Shown: positions 46,733 to 60,900, counted from the stretch's first letter. The stretch is DNA of 64,000 nucleotides from Rotaria socialis (GCA_905331475.1 CAJNYU010004572.1:21808-85807); one strand, 5' to 3'. The notes: generated by a model from the sequence alone, not told the origin. Numbers and translations: made by a program.

Positions 46733-49011
46733 TCAATTAGAGTTTATACATCAGTTCAAATGCTTGATAAATGCGATGTCGGAGAACGTTTGAAAAAAAC
46801 CCTAGAAGAAAAAAAATAATTTTCAATAAGAATCGTGGTATTATCGAAGAACAATTGTAGTATTAGTCTAAGCTTTATATTTTTTTTATTAAATATGAAT
46901 CTAGATTAGCAAAAATAATAGAGAACTACTTACACTACAGAGAATAGTATGACTTCGTTTGAATATACTGATAGGAGAAACTGGCAATCGAATAGAGTGA
47001 ACTGTAATAGTAAAGATGTATATATATATATATGTTCATTCGATTAGAGCTTCGAACCATGAGAATAATCCGATAAAATTGATAATGCAACAATTATATT
47101 TCGAATAAAAAGATTTATAATAAGATTTAAGCGTAACTGAAAAGATTAACTGTCATTTTTATTTTGAATAACCATTATTCAGTAAACCATCGTTTTTTAT
47201 AATCAGAGTTCATGTGTTAATAACATGGGATATAGTTGTCGACAAAAAAAAGTAATGAGATATAGAGAAAGTTATCAATACGAAGTTGTTCAAACTTCCT
47301 GAAGAAACTTTACTAGCAGCCAATCACAATGATCCTCATTCGTTCGTATCATTTCACGGAAAACAAGAAAAAAAAGAAGCGAAGATATTTTTTCTCCTTT
47401 CTCTTATTCTTTTGCATTCTTTGAGAATCCATTTATTTTACTTTACTTTCTCGCAAACGAAGAAGAACAAAAATCCTCACGTAGTCTCCCTTTCTCTCTC
47501 TCCGTCTCTTTAAATGATCATACGTCACTCCTATATCGACATTAGTCTTTTGTTCCTTTGTTTATATTTCAAGAAAAAAAAATGAGAATGGCTAAGCGCA
47601 AAAAGTAATAATGATAAAAGAAAATTGAAAAGAGTTTGCGCATGAGCACTCGTACATGAAATAAACCATGATGACGCACGAAGAGCATATATTTATAGAT
47701 GAATAGAGATCACTTTCTATCAGGTTCTTTTCATTTATTTTTATCAAGGATGGATTCATACACATAACGTTTAAGGAAATATGTCCATAAAGACTTCGAA
47801 TAGTTAATTAACACGCCATTGATATTAGCTAGATGAAATGAATTTTTGCAAAACAAAATTTACAATGCCGATTTCCCAAGACACTTTTTTGTGTTATAAC
47901 ACAACATTATTATCCAGTAGCGGCAGCTGGTAAAGTAATCAATGAAAAATAATGATATTGATTAAAACACATACAGAGAAATGCAACGTTAAAATTATGT
48001 CTGAAAAAATAAATGACGATGAAATATGAGTCGAGAAAAAATGATTTGAGATTGAATGTTTTTGTCATTCTACTAGAAAAGATACCACTGTGTATCATTT
48101 TGTGCTTAGCGTTTTAATATCTAATGAATAATGAAAAGAAATCCTTACTTTATCTTGCTTGATGCCCTATTTTAGACTAGGTTTATTCCATAGAGTATTG
48201 AAAAAGAGCCGATAATCACCATAGTATTTCTCCAATCTTTGCTATTACATTGATGGAATCTTAGCATATGTGTACTTCAAGCTGATCGGTGATTGCAGGG
48301 ATACGATTAATAACTATTCTTATTATCGTTTCAAACCAGTGGGTGTAACCTTGAGTAACGAGATTTAAGAGATAAACTAACAAATCATATTGATCTTGCA
48401 AAAACGATACTGATGAAGATAAAGCGAATCGCAATGGAATGTTGACGTAAATATGAGAAAGAAAAATAAAAGACCGAATGACAAGATATTAAGATAATTG
48501 ATTATTCTTATGTAGGAGAGCATAAAGTATTGGAGTCTTTCTTTTACCTTTCTTTTTCATTTGTTTTCTTATCATGAGAATCTCTTCGTGATATATATAT
48601 ATAGACGCAGGATAATTCCCTTTATGCGTGTGTATTCTGATTAGTATAGTAAAAATGTTTTTCTTCATATAGAGATTAATTTTAAATAAAATCGTCTGAC
48701 AAATCAAAATTAAACATCGATCATATAGAATCTATTTTCAGGCAATGATAATCATCTCGGAAGAGAAGAAAAAAATAGTAATGGAAACAAAACTGAGAGA
48801 AATTTTGACTATATATTTATCCAGTCTTGATTAAAAGTGTTTTTGAACATCGATTACCATCATCGGGAAAAAAAGAATAAATTTATGCGGCAAAAGTTGA
48901 ATTTATTATTTATAGAATGAAAGAAAAAATTCATACCGGAAATTACGCTTAGTCACTTACTTGATAAAGCCAACTAGAAAATCAATTAGAAGAAATAACT
49001 AAGTAGACTAT
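46733..49011. other. Intergenic, no gene seen
   Basis: Short TA runs (about 47022, 48592) and purine-rich stretches; several overlapping short frames but no coherent exon. The first part should contain the promoter of the minus-strand membrane protein gene. Confidence 0.5.
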
Positions 49012-49019
49012 GTTATAAC

Positions 49020-49162
49020 CAAGGGAGAAGCGGTGGACTTTTGAACCTCAAGTTACTTGAGGTTACTGTAAGCTACTTGTCCGTACTTTGAGCTACTTCA
49101 AGTAGTCTACTTTGAAGTGCTTTGACGTACTTTTCTATTTCAAGTCCACCGTTTCCCCCTTG
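49020..49162. mobile_element. Non-autonomous hAT-like MITE with perfect 8-bp target duplication
   Basis: Begins CAAGGGAGAAGCGGTGGACT and ends with its complement (27 of 29 positions identical counting the flanks), finishing CCCCCTTG. The flanking 8 bases are identical, GTTATAAC at 49012-49019 and 49163-49170; because this octamer is itself palindromic it could also be read as part of the inverted repeat. The interior is made of roughly 10-bp units of the type AAGCTACTTG. No coding capacity. The outer 12 bases (CAAGGGGGAAAC form) match the element at 12608-12707. Confidence 0.75.
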
Positions 49163-49170
49163 GTTATAAC

Positions 49171-49784
49171 AGAGAAAAACCAAAGTGCAGCCATCATCTC
49201 TTAAAAAACCCAGTACTATTCATATTATATATTTATATTGCTGTCAAAAGCCAAATGACATCGTTTATCTTAACTATATTTTCCAAAGCATTGATAATAA
49301 ATCTAAATTATATATATATATATATATATATTCCTTTTTTTTTATCTATCTTTCAAATCCAAGAGATGATTGAGTCATAGGCTACTTGTAGCGTAGTCTG
49401 ATTACTATTATATGATGTTCCAGATCGAAATTAGTCTGGATTAAATCTCATCTACCAATTATGGTAAAATATGACTTAGCAAGATTTTGAATTTAATTGG
49501 ATGTTGTTGTTTTTTTCCCATTTCATCATTTATTAAGATTAGATAGAGGAATTATCTTGATTTTATTTATTGAATGATCATTATGAAGTTGTATGTGTAC
49601 AGAAAAAAAAGAGTTTCACTAGTACTCAGAAAAATTTGTTTTGCTTTTCATGTTTGAGAAACGATTTTTGTTCGTTTAGCATCCTGATTCTGTTGAGATA
49701 TGTTTATTAGACGATTAGATTGACCGTGTATTCTGTAAGCATTCATCAAAATTTGATTTTACATCATTTAAGTCCTAGAAGAAA
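49171..49784. other. 3' flank of EXOSC10, no gene seen
   Basis: Contains a TA microsatellite (49309-49331). I searched the minus strand here for further EXOSC10 exons and found none that were convincing. Confidence 0.45.
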
Positions 49785-52436
49785 TTAATTATTAACATTA
49801 TTGGTAATAAAGAGTAAATATCTTAATACCACTAGTGGCTTTTCAATAGCTTGTATTAATAATCGATGAATTTCTTCGAGATTTTTTTCAACTAATTCTG
49901 GAACTAGTTTACAGCATGCTCGAATACCTTGTGGATCTCTTTGGGAAAAAAAACAGGTAGAAATAAAATTATAACAATGCAAAAAGTTTACTTCAGTAAT
50001 AATTCAGCCAAATGAATCAGCAATAAATCTGGCAACACATAGCTTAAAATAAAAAGAATTTTACTTATTTTTGTTTTTTGAACGAATTATTAATATTATA
50101 TACACATGCCTTGTTGATTCGTCTTCTTCTCGAGCTATTTTATCTCGCCAAGCATAAAGTAATTTAAGTGCAGCTAGTTGACTACCATTGAAATTTGTTT
50201 TACGAGTTTTTAAGTACAAAGTTTTATATGCATTTTCATCGAAGATTGGCTTTTTGTAGGACTAAGAAATGCAAAACATACATTATAATAATTATAATCT
50301 GTTGTTTTAAACGAGCGAACACGATAGTAGAGCAACTTTCCCACATGCACGTCTACCAGCAAGCGGCTGAAATCTTCTTAAAAAACGATATGAATTATGC
50401 GCCGTATATTCTAAAATATGTTTTTGTTTTTGTGATTAGTATTCAATCTAATCCAATCCATTCTTTTGAAAATAGGAAAGTGTACCGAAAGGTCGATGTA
50501 CTCCGTTTTTTTTTTGTATTAAAATATTTGCTAGCGAAGAAGAATAAAATTATTAGCCACACCTGGAGTGAATAATAGATTCTCTTAAAACAGCAAATGA
50601 ATTAAATTAATTTAAGTATCAAAGTATAAAAATCAATATCTGACAGAAGAAAAATATTTCTTTACTCTTAGACAAATAATTTTTGATTTTGAATAAACTG
50701 ATCGAAGAAATTCAGTATTATTCTTGTTCGATTCAATTAACTGATTTCGTAAACGATCATAAATATATAATAGATAGTGTGTATCCTCTTGTGCATAACG
50801 GCAATATTCTTTTGGTAAAGGTCTAAATAAAATAAAAAAATCTTTTGATTATTAAATAGAATTAAATTATCTGTCGAACCTTAATCTCCAATCAGCCAAT
50901 TGATATTGTTTACTAGCATCAATATTACAATACGTTTTCAAAAGATAAGCAAGTGATAATGTTGGTAGATTAAGTTCTTTGCCTGCTTGATGTGTATCAA
51001 ACATGTTGACAATGTAAATACCGAAATCTTTTTGTAACCATTCTACATCCCAATCTGCACCATGAAATACCTTAGGAATTTCAATGTATTCATTTAATAA
51101 ATCAAATGAAAAAAAATTACTTTAAGAACTTTTGGATTAGTAAAAATATTATTTAGAATAGATAATTCATCGCGAAGTGCAAGTGTATCAATTAAAAAGT
51201 CTTCTGTACGAGATGATATTTGCATCAAACATGTAAAACCTTGATAGGACCGATAGGAATGGTGCTAGAATAACAAATAGATATCATCGTATCTCGGAGG
51301 GAAAATGACTGTAGTATACTTCTAAATCGATTGCTAATTCTGATTGCATTTCAATATGATCCATCATTGTTTTTAATGTGTCGGTCGTATCAACAAATAG
51401 ACATTTTGTTTGTTCGATAGCTTTTGGAAACTTAAAAAAACTCGATTCAAGTAATATACTTCATATACTTTATACATACGTGGAGATCGCCTAACTTCAA
51501 TACGGTTTCATCGGGTTCAAATGATGTTATTTCATTGGCATACGGATGATCTAATCTGAGATTAAAAGAAAAAGAAAAATTTCGCTGTCTCTTGAAAAAT
51601 TCAATACTGACATTTCTGGATATTTTTCTAGTAAATCAAGGCCAATAGGTTCGAAATTCATTTGTGTCATGAACACTAATATTTTTCAGGTTTACAATAG
51701 AAAAACAAAAAAAAAAGAGCGAACTGACTTGGTAATGGTATTTGCGCATGGGGTTTATTACGAATTTTTGGAATAAATGGTATTTGTGTACTATTATCAA
51801 TTTTATGTTTAAATTTCAATTGTGGTTTGATGACAACTTGTCGCTAAAATATTTTCAATTGTTTCGTTTTTTTCTTTCATTTTTTCTATTTCAATTTTAC
51901 TTACCACAACTGTTGATACAGAAGATTGCTTTAGTCCATCAGCGTCATCAAGTGCAGATGCCTGAGAATAAATCGATGTAAGAGTAAAAAGCAATATACA
52001 TAGATTTATTTTCGTACAATTCTTTCAAATAATGTATCATTGATATCAACCAGTTGTTCAAGTTTTTCGTCGGAATCTAGTTGATCCCAATCAGATGATT
52101 GAATATGAGATTTCATTTGATAGATTCTAAAGAAAATAATCGTTCATTCTTCGCAAATAATTTAATAAATTTGAAAATACCTATGTAAAATCCGTGCACT
52201 TAATTGATTGATTCTATCATGACAAAATTCTATGGTCATTATTCGATCAAAATTTTCCATGCCTAATCGATTTGATGTTCGAATAACATCCACAACTTTC
52301 GTACATATTGCCTAAATAGAAAAAGATATTCTTTTGATAGTAAAATCTTTTTTTTTCTAGAAATTCAATTTACTTGTTTATATTCATCAACATCATTGAA
52401 TAAATCCAAAAACTTTGTTGAATTTGTTGAAGACAT
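49785..52436 (-). CDS. EXOSC10: EXOSC10 / Rrp6, nuclear RNA exosome 3'-5' exonuclease
   Basis: Fourteen phase-consistent exons on the minus strand: 52436-52374, 52311-52181, 52126-52018, 51961-51905, 51843-51729, 51675-51612, 51555-51480, 51430-51320, 51264-51121, 51070-50880, 50822-50666, 50261-50110, 50042-49992, 49938-49785; about 524 residues. An N-terminal PMC2NT region (partner of Rrp47/C1D) is followed by [20 protein letters not shown], the DEDDy nuclease core and an HRDC domain ([33 protein letters not shown]). Catalytic residues: D240 and E242 (AIDLEHH), D298 ([10 protein letters not shown]), Y363 and D367 ([11 protein letters not shown]). It trims and degrades nuclear RNAs with the exosome. 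Vertebrate proteins are near 885 residues; this model ends soon after HRDC, lacking the basic C-terminal tail. One intron (50043-50109) is GC-AG; two donors are GTCAGT. Confidence 0.93.
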
Positions 52437-54836
52437 CTATTACATACTGAAACATAGAATAGATGTTACTAATGTTTCTTTTCTTTTTCTTTCTTTGGTA
52501 AACCCTTGATCATTCTGTTTCTTATCTATGCGCATCGATTTAATCGTATACAGGTTCATTTAAATGTTTAAATAGGATTTTTAAGATAACCAGGAAAAAG
52601 ATTTATAGACAAAGTAGTACTTGTTGGATGAAATGATATGGAAATAGAAAACAATCCAATGAAGTCATATTCTCTTTCGCATCTTCTATACATCGGAAAT
52701 ATCTTTAGTTTTAGCAACGAATACAATTATGTTAGTTCTTTTTGATTTTCCGCAAAACTCCTTATTTTCAGATAATCATTTCAAAACATGTCTTTGGATA
52801 TGTGACATTCAATAAATGAGCAATTAGATGAGACGTATCGGTCTTTAAGATAGGCCGTACTTATAAAAGAGATAACACATACATCAATCGGTCAATAATC
52901 TCGAAGCCGAAATCCATCTTTATTAATTCATACATTGAAAAATCTGTGCCATAAACATATTTCAATTTATGCGATAGGATACTTGACGATAATACAATTC
53001 CTTCTCACCTGCTGTTCGATTATAAACAAATAAATTTAAATTAGCTCATACAAATAAAAATATGCAATATATAAAAGAAACAGATGCATTTCAAAAATCG
53101 AAATTGCGCATCCGTTATAGCTATGAATGTGTGTGTTCACAACGGGTGGCCGACAAACATTCTTTAAACACACTTCATGTCTATTCGACGGAAAAAAATC
53201 GGTCAAATTTTGACGTAAGAGATGTTAAACTTGATAATTGCTGCTTCTCATTTTCTTCCGATAGCTAAATGATTATCGCTGTTGGAGTTAAATGAACATT
53301 TCGTTTCTTAAGATACTCGTTTTCTTTCTCATCGACGAAAAGATAAATTTTATCTTTGCGAAAAACAAAAATATAGCTACTTGAAAATAATCGATATTCA
53401 AAATATGTTTGATTTCAATTGAAGTATAAATATGTTCAATTTTCTCATTAGAATTTCTCTAAGAATCAAAATTATGCTTCTGTCCATGTTTGATGTCGAA
53501 AAAAAATTGAAATTCATCTATTTTTGTTTTGCTTTTTTTCTCCATGTGTGCGTGTGTATGTTTTGAAAATTAACGAACCGAGCTAAATCTCATCGGATTG
53601 TCTTACGCATACGAGTGCTCATTTATCAATGTTAAGAAACACATGTTAGTGCTTTTTTTCTTCTAAATTTCGCAATGACGCCATTGCTTATTAGCTCTTA
53701 TCAAATAATCATTTCCACATACTGTGGTAGTAAAAAAGAAAACGATATTTTTTTCTCTCTCAATATACATTAGCATGTCAACGTCAAATCACGTCATCAA
53801 AACACGCACGCTAGGTGAGAATTGATCCCAAGTTAATGGTCTAATTGATCGATCAGCGCATCTTTCACACAATCTTTTTCTGTTTTGAAAAATGGTTCCA
53901 CAACATTTAATACTTTGTTGCGATTCACTAAGCTCTTCCTCTGAGACACCGGCAACAGCGTTAATCTTTTATCGTCTAACAATTTTTAGATTTGAATGAA
54001 CAAACAAGCAATAAGAAATTTAATAGAAATATAGCTTTCAACATACTCATTCGCAGTTCCCTTCTTATACGATAAGATGTGTTATCACACCTTGTTTCGC
54101 GTGAGAAAATTATGCTAAATATGTTTATATGCAACACGCAACAGTGAATTCGTCGAATGAAAACTGTCATTATTAGTTTATGAAGCTAACGGCAGAAGCA
54201 ATAAACTGTAAATGAATTCAATTCGACATAGAAAACAGTAGTAACAGTAAATTGAAGATTTCAGATGAGACGCTTTCTTCTCAATCTGTTCCAGAGAAAA
54301 ATACGTTGATCATACTGAAAATAATTTTGAAGCTAAATTATTTAATGAACTCTTACTTCTATCAATTGAATGATTTGCTACTGTTTCTAGCCTATACGAA
54401 TAAGAGCCTCTTGAATCTGTTTGATACACTTGTAATATATTCGAAGTGTATAGATAAAAAGTCAATCTTTGTTTTTGATATCGATATAAGAATGCATCAT
54501 GATAATTTTTACTTTGTTATTTAGAAAATTTAATTTATTTTCTTAACTAATCTTCTGCCGCTCTCTCTCTCTCTCTCGCTCTTCGCACATGCTGTTCTCG
54601 ACCTTATTATTGGACTCTAGACACGCGTTCAGCTTCGTGTGTCATCGACAAGTACTAATTATAATTTCAATATCGGCTTTTCTTATCTTTCTTCCTCTCT
54701 TTTTCGTAATATACAATTCAGTCCAATCGTATTCATAGTTGGGGAAAAACAATTTTTTCTCTCTTTTCTTTTCAATGATTGCAATCAGCTGAGTTTGTTT
54801 CCTTCATAACTTCGGAACGAAACGAACTACATAACG
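52437..54836. other. Intergenic between divergent EXOSC10 and cyclin genes
   Basis: Must hold both promoters. Contains a CT microsatellite (about 54561-54577). Open frames are short; the longest (54252-54524) is AT-rich, with no splice or domain support. Confidence 0.5.
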
Positions 54837-55785
54837 ATGGAAAAACAACAACTTGAAACAATGCTTTTTATTGAAAAATCTTATCACTCGAAAATCTCTA
54901 TCAAATCTCATTCTAAACGACGCGTTATTGCTGATTGTTTAAATAAAGTTCGTAGGGTTTCATTAGGTTTTGAATAAAATTATTTTCATTTCATTAGTTA
55001 ACTGATGATGAACATGTATTCGATGATATATTTGCTTTAACAATGAATATATTCGATCGTTTCATTTCAAAAACTTCTTCGGCTATATCAAATGATCGTT
55101 ATTATCAATTAATAGCTTTATCTTGTTATAATATAGCTAAGAAATTACGCTCAAATGTATCAATCAATAATGAAAATGAAAAAACATCATTAATATTTTC
55201 AACTGAAAACTACAGTGACGAAGAAATATTTGTAATTTTCAGGAGAAAATAAAAAAAATCAACTTTTTCATTCTTTTTCTCTCATTTTAGAATGCTGAAC
55301 AAATAATTTCTAACACACTCGATTGGGATTTAGCTTATTTTGTACCACATGACTATATACAATTATTATTAAAATATTTTTTACCATTAGAAAATCGAGC
55401 TCAAATATGTTTACATGTTCATATACTTCTATCCATAGCAATATGTGGTAAAGACAAACTTATTCTTTTTGTTCGGTATAATTACGTAATAAATGTTTTT
55501 TTTTTCTTTCTTCTATTAGAATTAAATACATTAGCAATACTTCCAAGTCTTCTCGCATGTGCATGCTTAAAAGCAGCTATAAAGGGTCTTTCATTACAAA
55601 ATAATTATCAAATAGACGAATTAATATTAAAAACTATGAATTGTAATCTAATCGAACTTAATCATACACAATATACGATTGAGCAATTATTTCAATCATG
55701 TTTACAAAATATAAAACCATCACCAAGACGTCGTTGTTTAGCACCGATCGATACAAGTTCGCAACAATGTACAAAAGTCAAATAG
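54837..55785 (+). CDS. D-type cyclin, four exons
   Basis: Exons 54837-54947, 54998-55231, 55291-55447 and 55520-55785, introns 50, 59 and 72 nt, phases consistent; about 255 residues. The cyclin box is recognisable: KRRVIADCLNK, VFDDIFALTMNIFDRFISKT, LIALSCYNIAKKL, YSDEEIFNAEQIISNTLDWD, then FVPHDYIQLLLKYF. The second fold has LPSLLACACLKAAIKGL, equivalent to the D-cyclin PSMVAAGSVVAAVQGL segment, which is the best reason to call it D-type. It would bind CDK4/6-type kinases to drive G1 progression. The N terminus is short and I see no LxCxE Rb-binding motif; there is also no clear C-terminal PEST or Thr-Pro degron. A G/I-type cyclin is the alternative. Confidence 0.8.
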
Positions 55786-57925
55786 AAAAACACAACGCGA
55801 AATTTATTATAATTTTTTAAAATATTTTTTTGTTTTGTTGAGAGGAAATAAATGAACCTTTTCTAAAGGAAAAAAATCGTTCTTCCGTATCAATGAGAAA
55901 TGAACATTGATTTCATCATGCCTATATATATATATATATATATATATTTCTGCGATTATTGACACGTCATCTTGTGTATTCGATTGCATACGAAAGATGA
56001 ATAATACATATTATATAATTGTTCAAGGGATAAAGATGATTTCATGTTGAGAGGCTACTTTGAATAGCACTTGTTGTTGTCAAGAGTTTCTTTTCTTTTC
56101 TTTTTCTCGTCCGTTGTGTCAAACATGACAAATAGCTTTATACTTTCGATCGATCAATAACTGCTATTTTCGAATATCCTGTAGTGTGAGATGAACAAGT
56201 GAAATCATTCATTAGAAGAGAATGAACACGCTGTGTGGTGGAAGGAATCGTTCAAAAGAACATTTCATAACTACTTTGAAATAAATGAGACGAAGAAAAA
56301 TAGTTGATGATATTCAAATGGTGTTTATTCTCTGCATTGATAAAGCGATTTTTCAAACCAATTGTTATACATACAAGAATAGATAAATAACGGAGAAACA
56401 TATTTGCGTGACAGTCGAAAATAAATTACTTCTCATAAACACGTATTGTTTGCGATGGGACTGGAAGCATCTTGTCTAGAACGGATAGTTTAAAATGGTA
56501 TGGTTAGCATTATCCCATTTTTTTATCATTCGCTGTAAAATATTTTCTTTTAATTATTCGAAAACTGAACCGTGGATAAATTTGAAAAGCGAAATTCTAT
56601 TCTGATCTTTGATTTGCAAGTGCATCAAATTATCAACGATATTAGATTTATGAGTTTATCCTATTCTCTCATTTATTGACTATCAGCTCGGAAATAAATC
56701 ATATTTCAAACGTACAAAGTTGCCTATCGCACAAGAGCTGATTGTTCAATGAAAAATTGCTCTCTTCAGAAGAAAAAATGATACGATTACTTTAGCAAAT
56801 GGGATGCTATCCACGTGTTACTTAGCTTTCTACGAATTTGATTGTTGATACCGAACAATAATTGATTGCATAATGAACTTAGCGTGTACTTTACGAAACT
56901 GCGATGAGTTTACAAAAAAAATGAATATTAACGTGTTAACACATAAGATTTACATGCGCATTTATTACAGTTGATTATAATATTGTTTTCTTGTACGAAA
57001 CAAATTTTCTGAGATTCTTAAATAATTCAGAGAAAATGATTTTCATAAAATCTATTTATTAGACTTTTCAAATTTTTAACATTTGTTGCACCAAAATTCT
57101 CATTCAAAATGTTTATAGATCTAACAAATTTTATTGATATTTCTGATTCTTCGCATAATTTCATGTCTACATTACTAGCTTCGAAACAATACTCAGAAAT
57201 ATTTCCTATTCAACGCTTCAGTTTTACGCAATATTTTCGATCATATTATTATTCATTTTTTACCAGTCGAAAAACATAACTAATATATACTATGGTAACT
57301 CAACAAAAAATAGCAGCAATACGTGAGAAAAATAACGTAAGACAAGGATATTTACATTACATATACAATTTTCATCAACAGTACGAGTTAAACATCTACT
57401 ATGATATTGCATTGATTTATAATTTAATTCAAAAATGCGCCATAGGATGATATATCTGATTTTATTGAATATGACTCTCAATTTCTATTTGATTAACCGA
57501 AAGTATAGTTAACACGTTCTTAAGAATGTCTATCACTATTAGAGTAATATTCAAGAAATTGCAGATAGAATTTCTTTTCCTTTCTAACTCAAACTAAATC
57601 TCTTGCCAAATAACCATTATGTTGCTTATCTATGGTGGAAATACAAAGATAGAAACAAAATAAAATGAAAAAATCATTTCTTTTCTTAAAGCTGTTTACG
57701 TATGACTCTTCATTATTATAATACAAATCAGAAGATAAGCACGAAAAAACAAAATGAACAAACAATCAAACATATACATCATAGAGTTGTATGGCAGAAA
57801 GAATATAGAGTTAGATTATATATGCATGATCGGACTTTTCTTACTTATTAACAATCAAATCCCTATTGATATTCTTAGAGAAAACAATAGATATTGACAA
57901 AAGAACCAAAAAAAAGTTTTAATGT
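55786..57925. other. Intergenic between convergent genes
   Basis: The cyclin and DBHS genes end towards each other here. A TA microsatellite lies at about 55923-55948. No coding exon recognised. Confidence 0.5.
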
Positions 57926-60900
57926 TCAATATCTCGGTCGTTTTCTATCAAATCCTTGTTGCGGTTGTTTAACAAAGTCAACATCACGCGCATGTGCTTC
58001 TAATCCATAACTACGTGCTACTTGATTTGTTGTATAAGCAGCATCAATATTTGCTGCGATTGGTGATGCTTGTTGAATCATTGGACTTGCATTCGAATAT
58101 GGAATATGTTGAAAATCGTTATATTGCAATGCACGTGCTGCAACTTGATTTTGATGAAATACATTACTTATAAGACCAGAAGCTGGATTGAATGGATGAT
58201 TGTAGGCGTCAGGATGATGCATTGGCATCACAGTACGACGACGATCTATTTCCTGTGATCGTAATTCGTCTATTCGACGAAGATCTTCTTGGCGACGTAA
58301 CAATTCTAGAAACAACACAAGACACTTACCATCTCTTTTTTCTTAGCTGAATTCTATTTTCAATAGATATCGAAAGATAAGTTAAACAAACGATGTAGAT
58401 CATATGATCGCTTTACTAATGATAATAGAATTATGAACTCGGTCCCAAAACATTGTATATGTTACTCTCACAAAAATTATAAATAAATATGTATGTATGT
58501 ATGTGCAAAATCATTTTCTGGTGACGTACTATTCATAAAATAAATAACTATGTGTTAAAATTATCTTTAATTACTCGATCTACCCTAGTAAATCAGTGCT
58601 AGAGAGTGATTAGTAAAAGATTCACGTACGAGACATGACACAGTATGAATATACGAACGAAAAAAAAAATTCTTTATGATCAAAAACAAGAAATTACAAA
58701 ATCTAGATTATCTCGTTAAAAGTCGATCTCTAGGACATCACTTTTAACGAGAATATCTTGTTTCTGTAATTCAACTTTTTTGAAAATTTCAACAGAACAC
58801 AGTTGATGTCGTATATTTCATGCTGAAATTTTGTTTCGTATCATTCAATAGATATTTCCCAATCACTTTTTAATTAAAAGTCAACTTTGTCCAGAATCAA
58901 AGTCAAACGAATCGTAGGTATATTTTTTTATGACTCACAGATAATCTTTAATTTCTAATTTATTTCTTGCTCATTATTCATGGATATGGTGCGTATATTT
59001 CTTTAATATTATTAAATGAAAAACTTTCCTCTTATTGAAGATAATTCGAACTAGAAATTCTTATCTTCTGGAAATTCATGATTCAAACAACAAAACAATA
59101 CTGAAAGTGAAAAACCATAAATACAGACAATTTCTACTGATGTATTCATTCAATTGTAGTTCAGTGAACAAAATGTTCGATGAACTATTTACTTTATATA
59201 TTCGCACTCGATCCTACCTTCACGCAATAATTGTGATTGATGTTCTAAGTACATTTGATCGATTTCAATTTTTACTTGTTCCGTAGCAAATTGCATACGT
59301 CTTTTAACTTCTTCTAGTAATTGTTTTTCTTGTAACTCTAATTCTTTCCATTTAAGACCAATCGTATGTTCAATTGTATTTAATTCAGCAAAACGTGGTT
59401 TTACATCTCGTTCTCTAAATTTTAAAATGAATTAATTTTAGTTTATATCTTAATAAACCTTAAAATCAAAATAATTCAGCTTACTTTACATATGCCTGAT
59501 TACGAGGTAAGGTTTTTTCCGGTAAACCATCTTCGTCATCTTTGATATCCCACGGTTCGACAACCACGGGTCTTAGTTCACTTGAAATAGAAATGAACAT
59601 TCATTTTTTATTTATATCTTAACAAAAAAGTCTACAACTAATATCTTAGTAATAACTTTCAAAATGAAAGGATCGTATGTTCTATTACAGATTCTCTACC
59701 TAAGAGAAAACTATTCTTCTAGTTATATGATATCGAGATGATATAAGAAAGAAATCGTTCTTGTATGACGTATAAGCTAATATTGAATCTCTTTTGCGAT
59801 ACGGTTTTGACTCATCAGCACACAGAGAGGATACACGTATCTAGGGTATATTTACATGTTACAGCGATGATGAGTCATAAATTAATCAGAACCTTAATAA
59901 ATTTTGAGACTGTTGAATGATTATTCAGAATGCAAAATAATGTTCTTTGTACCTTGCTTAGAATAGGATACAAAAAACTGTTGTCTTTATGTTCATTTTC
60001 TGTTTGGATCATACCTATAGGATTATTCACACTCGTTCTTCCATATAATTCAGTTTAATGTATGATAAAAAAAAATCTTTCTTTAATTCAAAACTCAGCA
60101 TCTCGTGGTAATATTGTTTATTCAAATGACTGATTTTAATCAAATAGTCTATTCAGGCCAGTTCAGAAAGTCTTCGTATTCAAGCTATTGTTTATCATTA
60201 GTAGTCCCAAAGTTCTGCACTCTGTAGTGATTAAAGTAACATGACGAAGATAAATTATTTCACAGTTAAAATAAAAAATCTCCTGTCATTTCCCTAATTA
60301 TCCAATATAAATGAACCAAACATACATAGTCGAAGTTTTGTCTATTTATTTATTTTAATTAGAAATAGTTTTAAATCAATTTTTTTTGTATTCCTTCGAT
60401 ATAATCATGCAATGACGATTTTAGTCAAATTAAATGTATAACATTAGCGTAGACAGGCAAGGATTAACTTTCAAAGATATTAACACCTTTTACCTTGTAA
60501 TAAAGAAACATCGTTCTGTACAATCGTTCAGACATTTTTGTGCAGATGGTTTTTTTTCAAATTCAATTATTCCTTCTCCAATTGACTTTCCTCGATCATC
60601 GACAATAACAACAGCACGTTCGACACTACCAAAATATTGTTCGAATCCTTCTTTCAGTAATTCGTTCGATACATTTGGTGATAAATTTTTAACTTTTACT
60701 GTTGCACCTTGACTTGCAAAACGAATACGAAGTGGTTTGCCACGTAAAATATAGCCATCAAGATCATATTTAACTTGTTCAGCCAGTTGACGTGAACTCT
60801 AGATTAATTAGAAAATTATTATGTGTTGTTATTAATAAAAAGACGAACATACAAGTTTAATAAAACCAAAGCCACGCGATGGATTAACAAAATATTCAAC

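Noticed and set aside
54252-54524. 90-codon plus-strand frame upstream of the cyclin
   Set aside because: AT-rich composition, no splice sites in phase with the cyclin and no recognisable motif.
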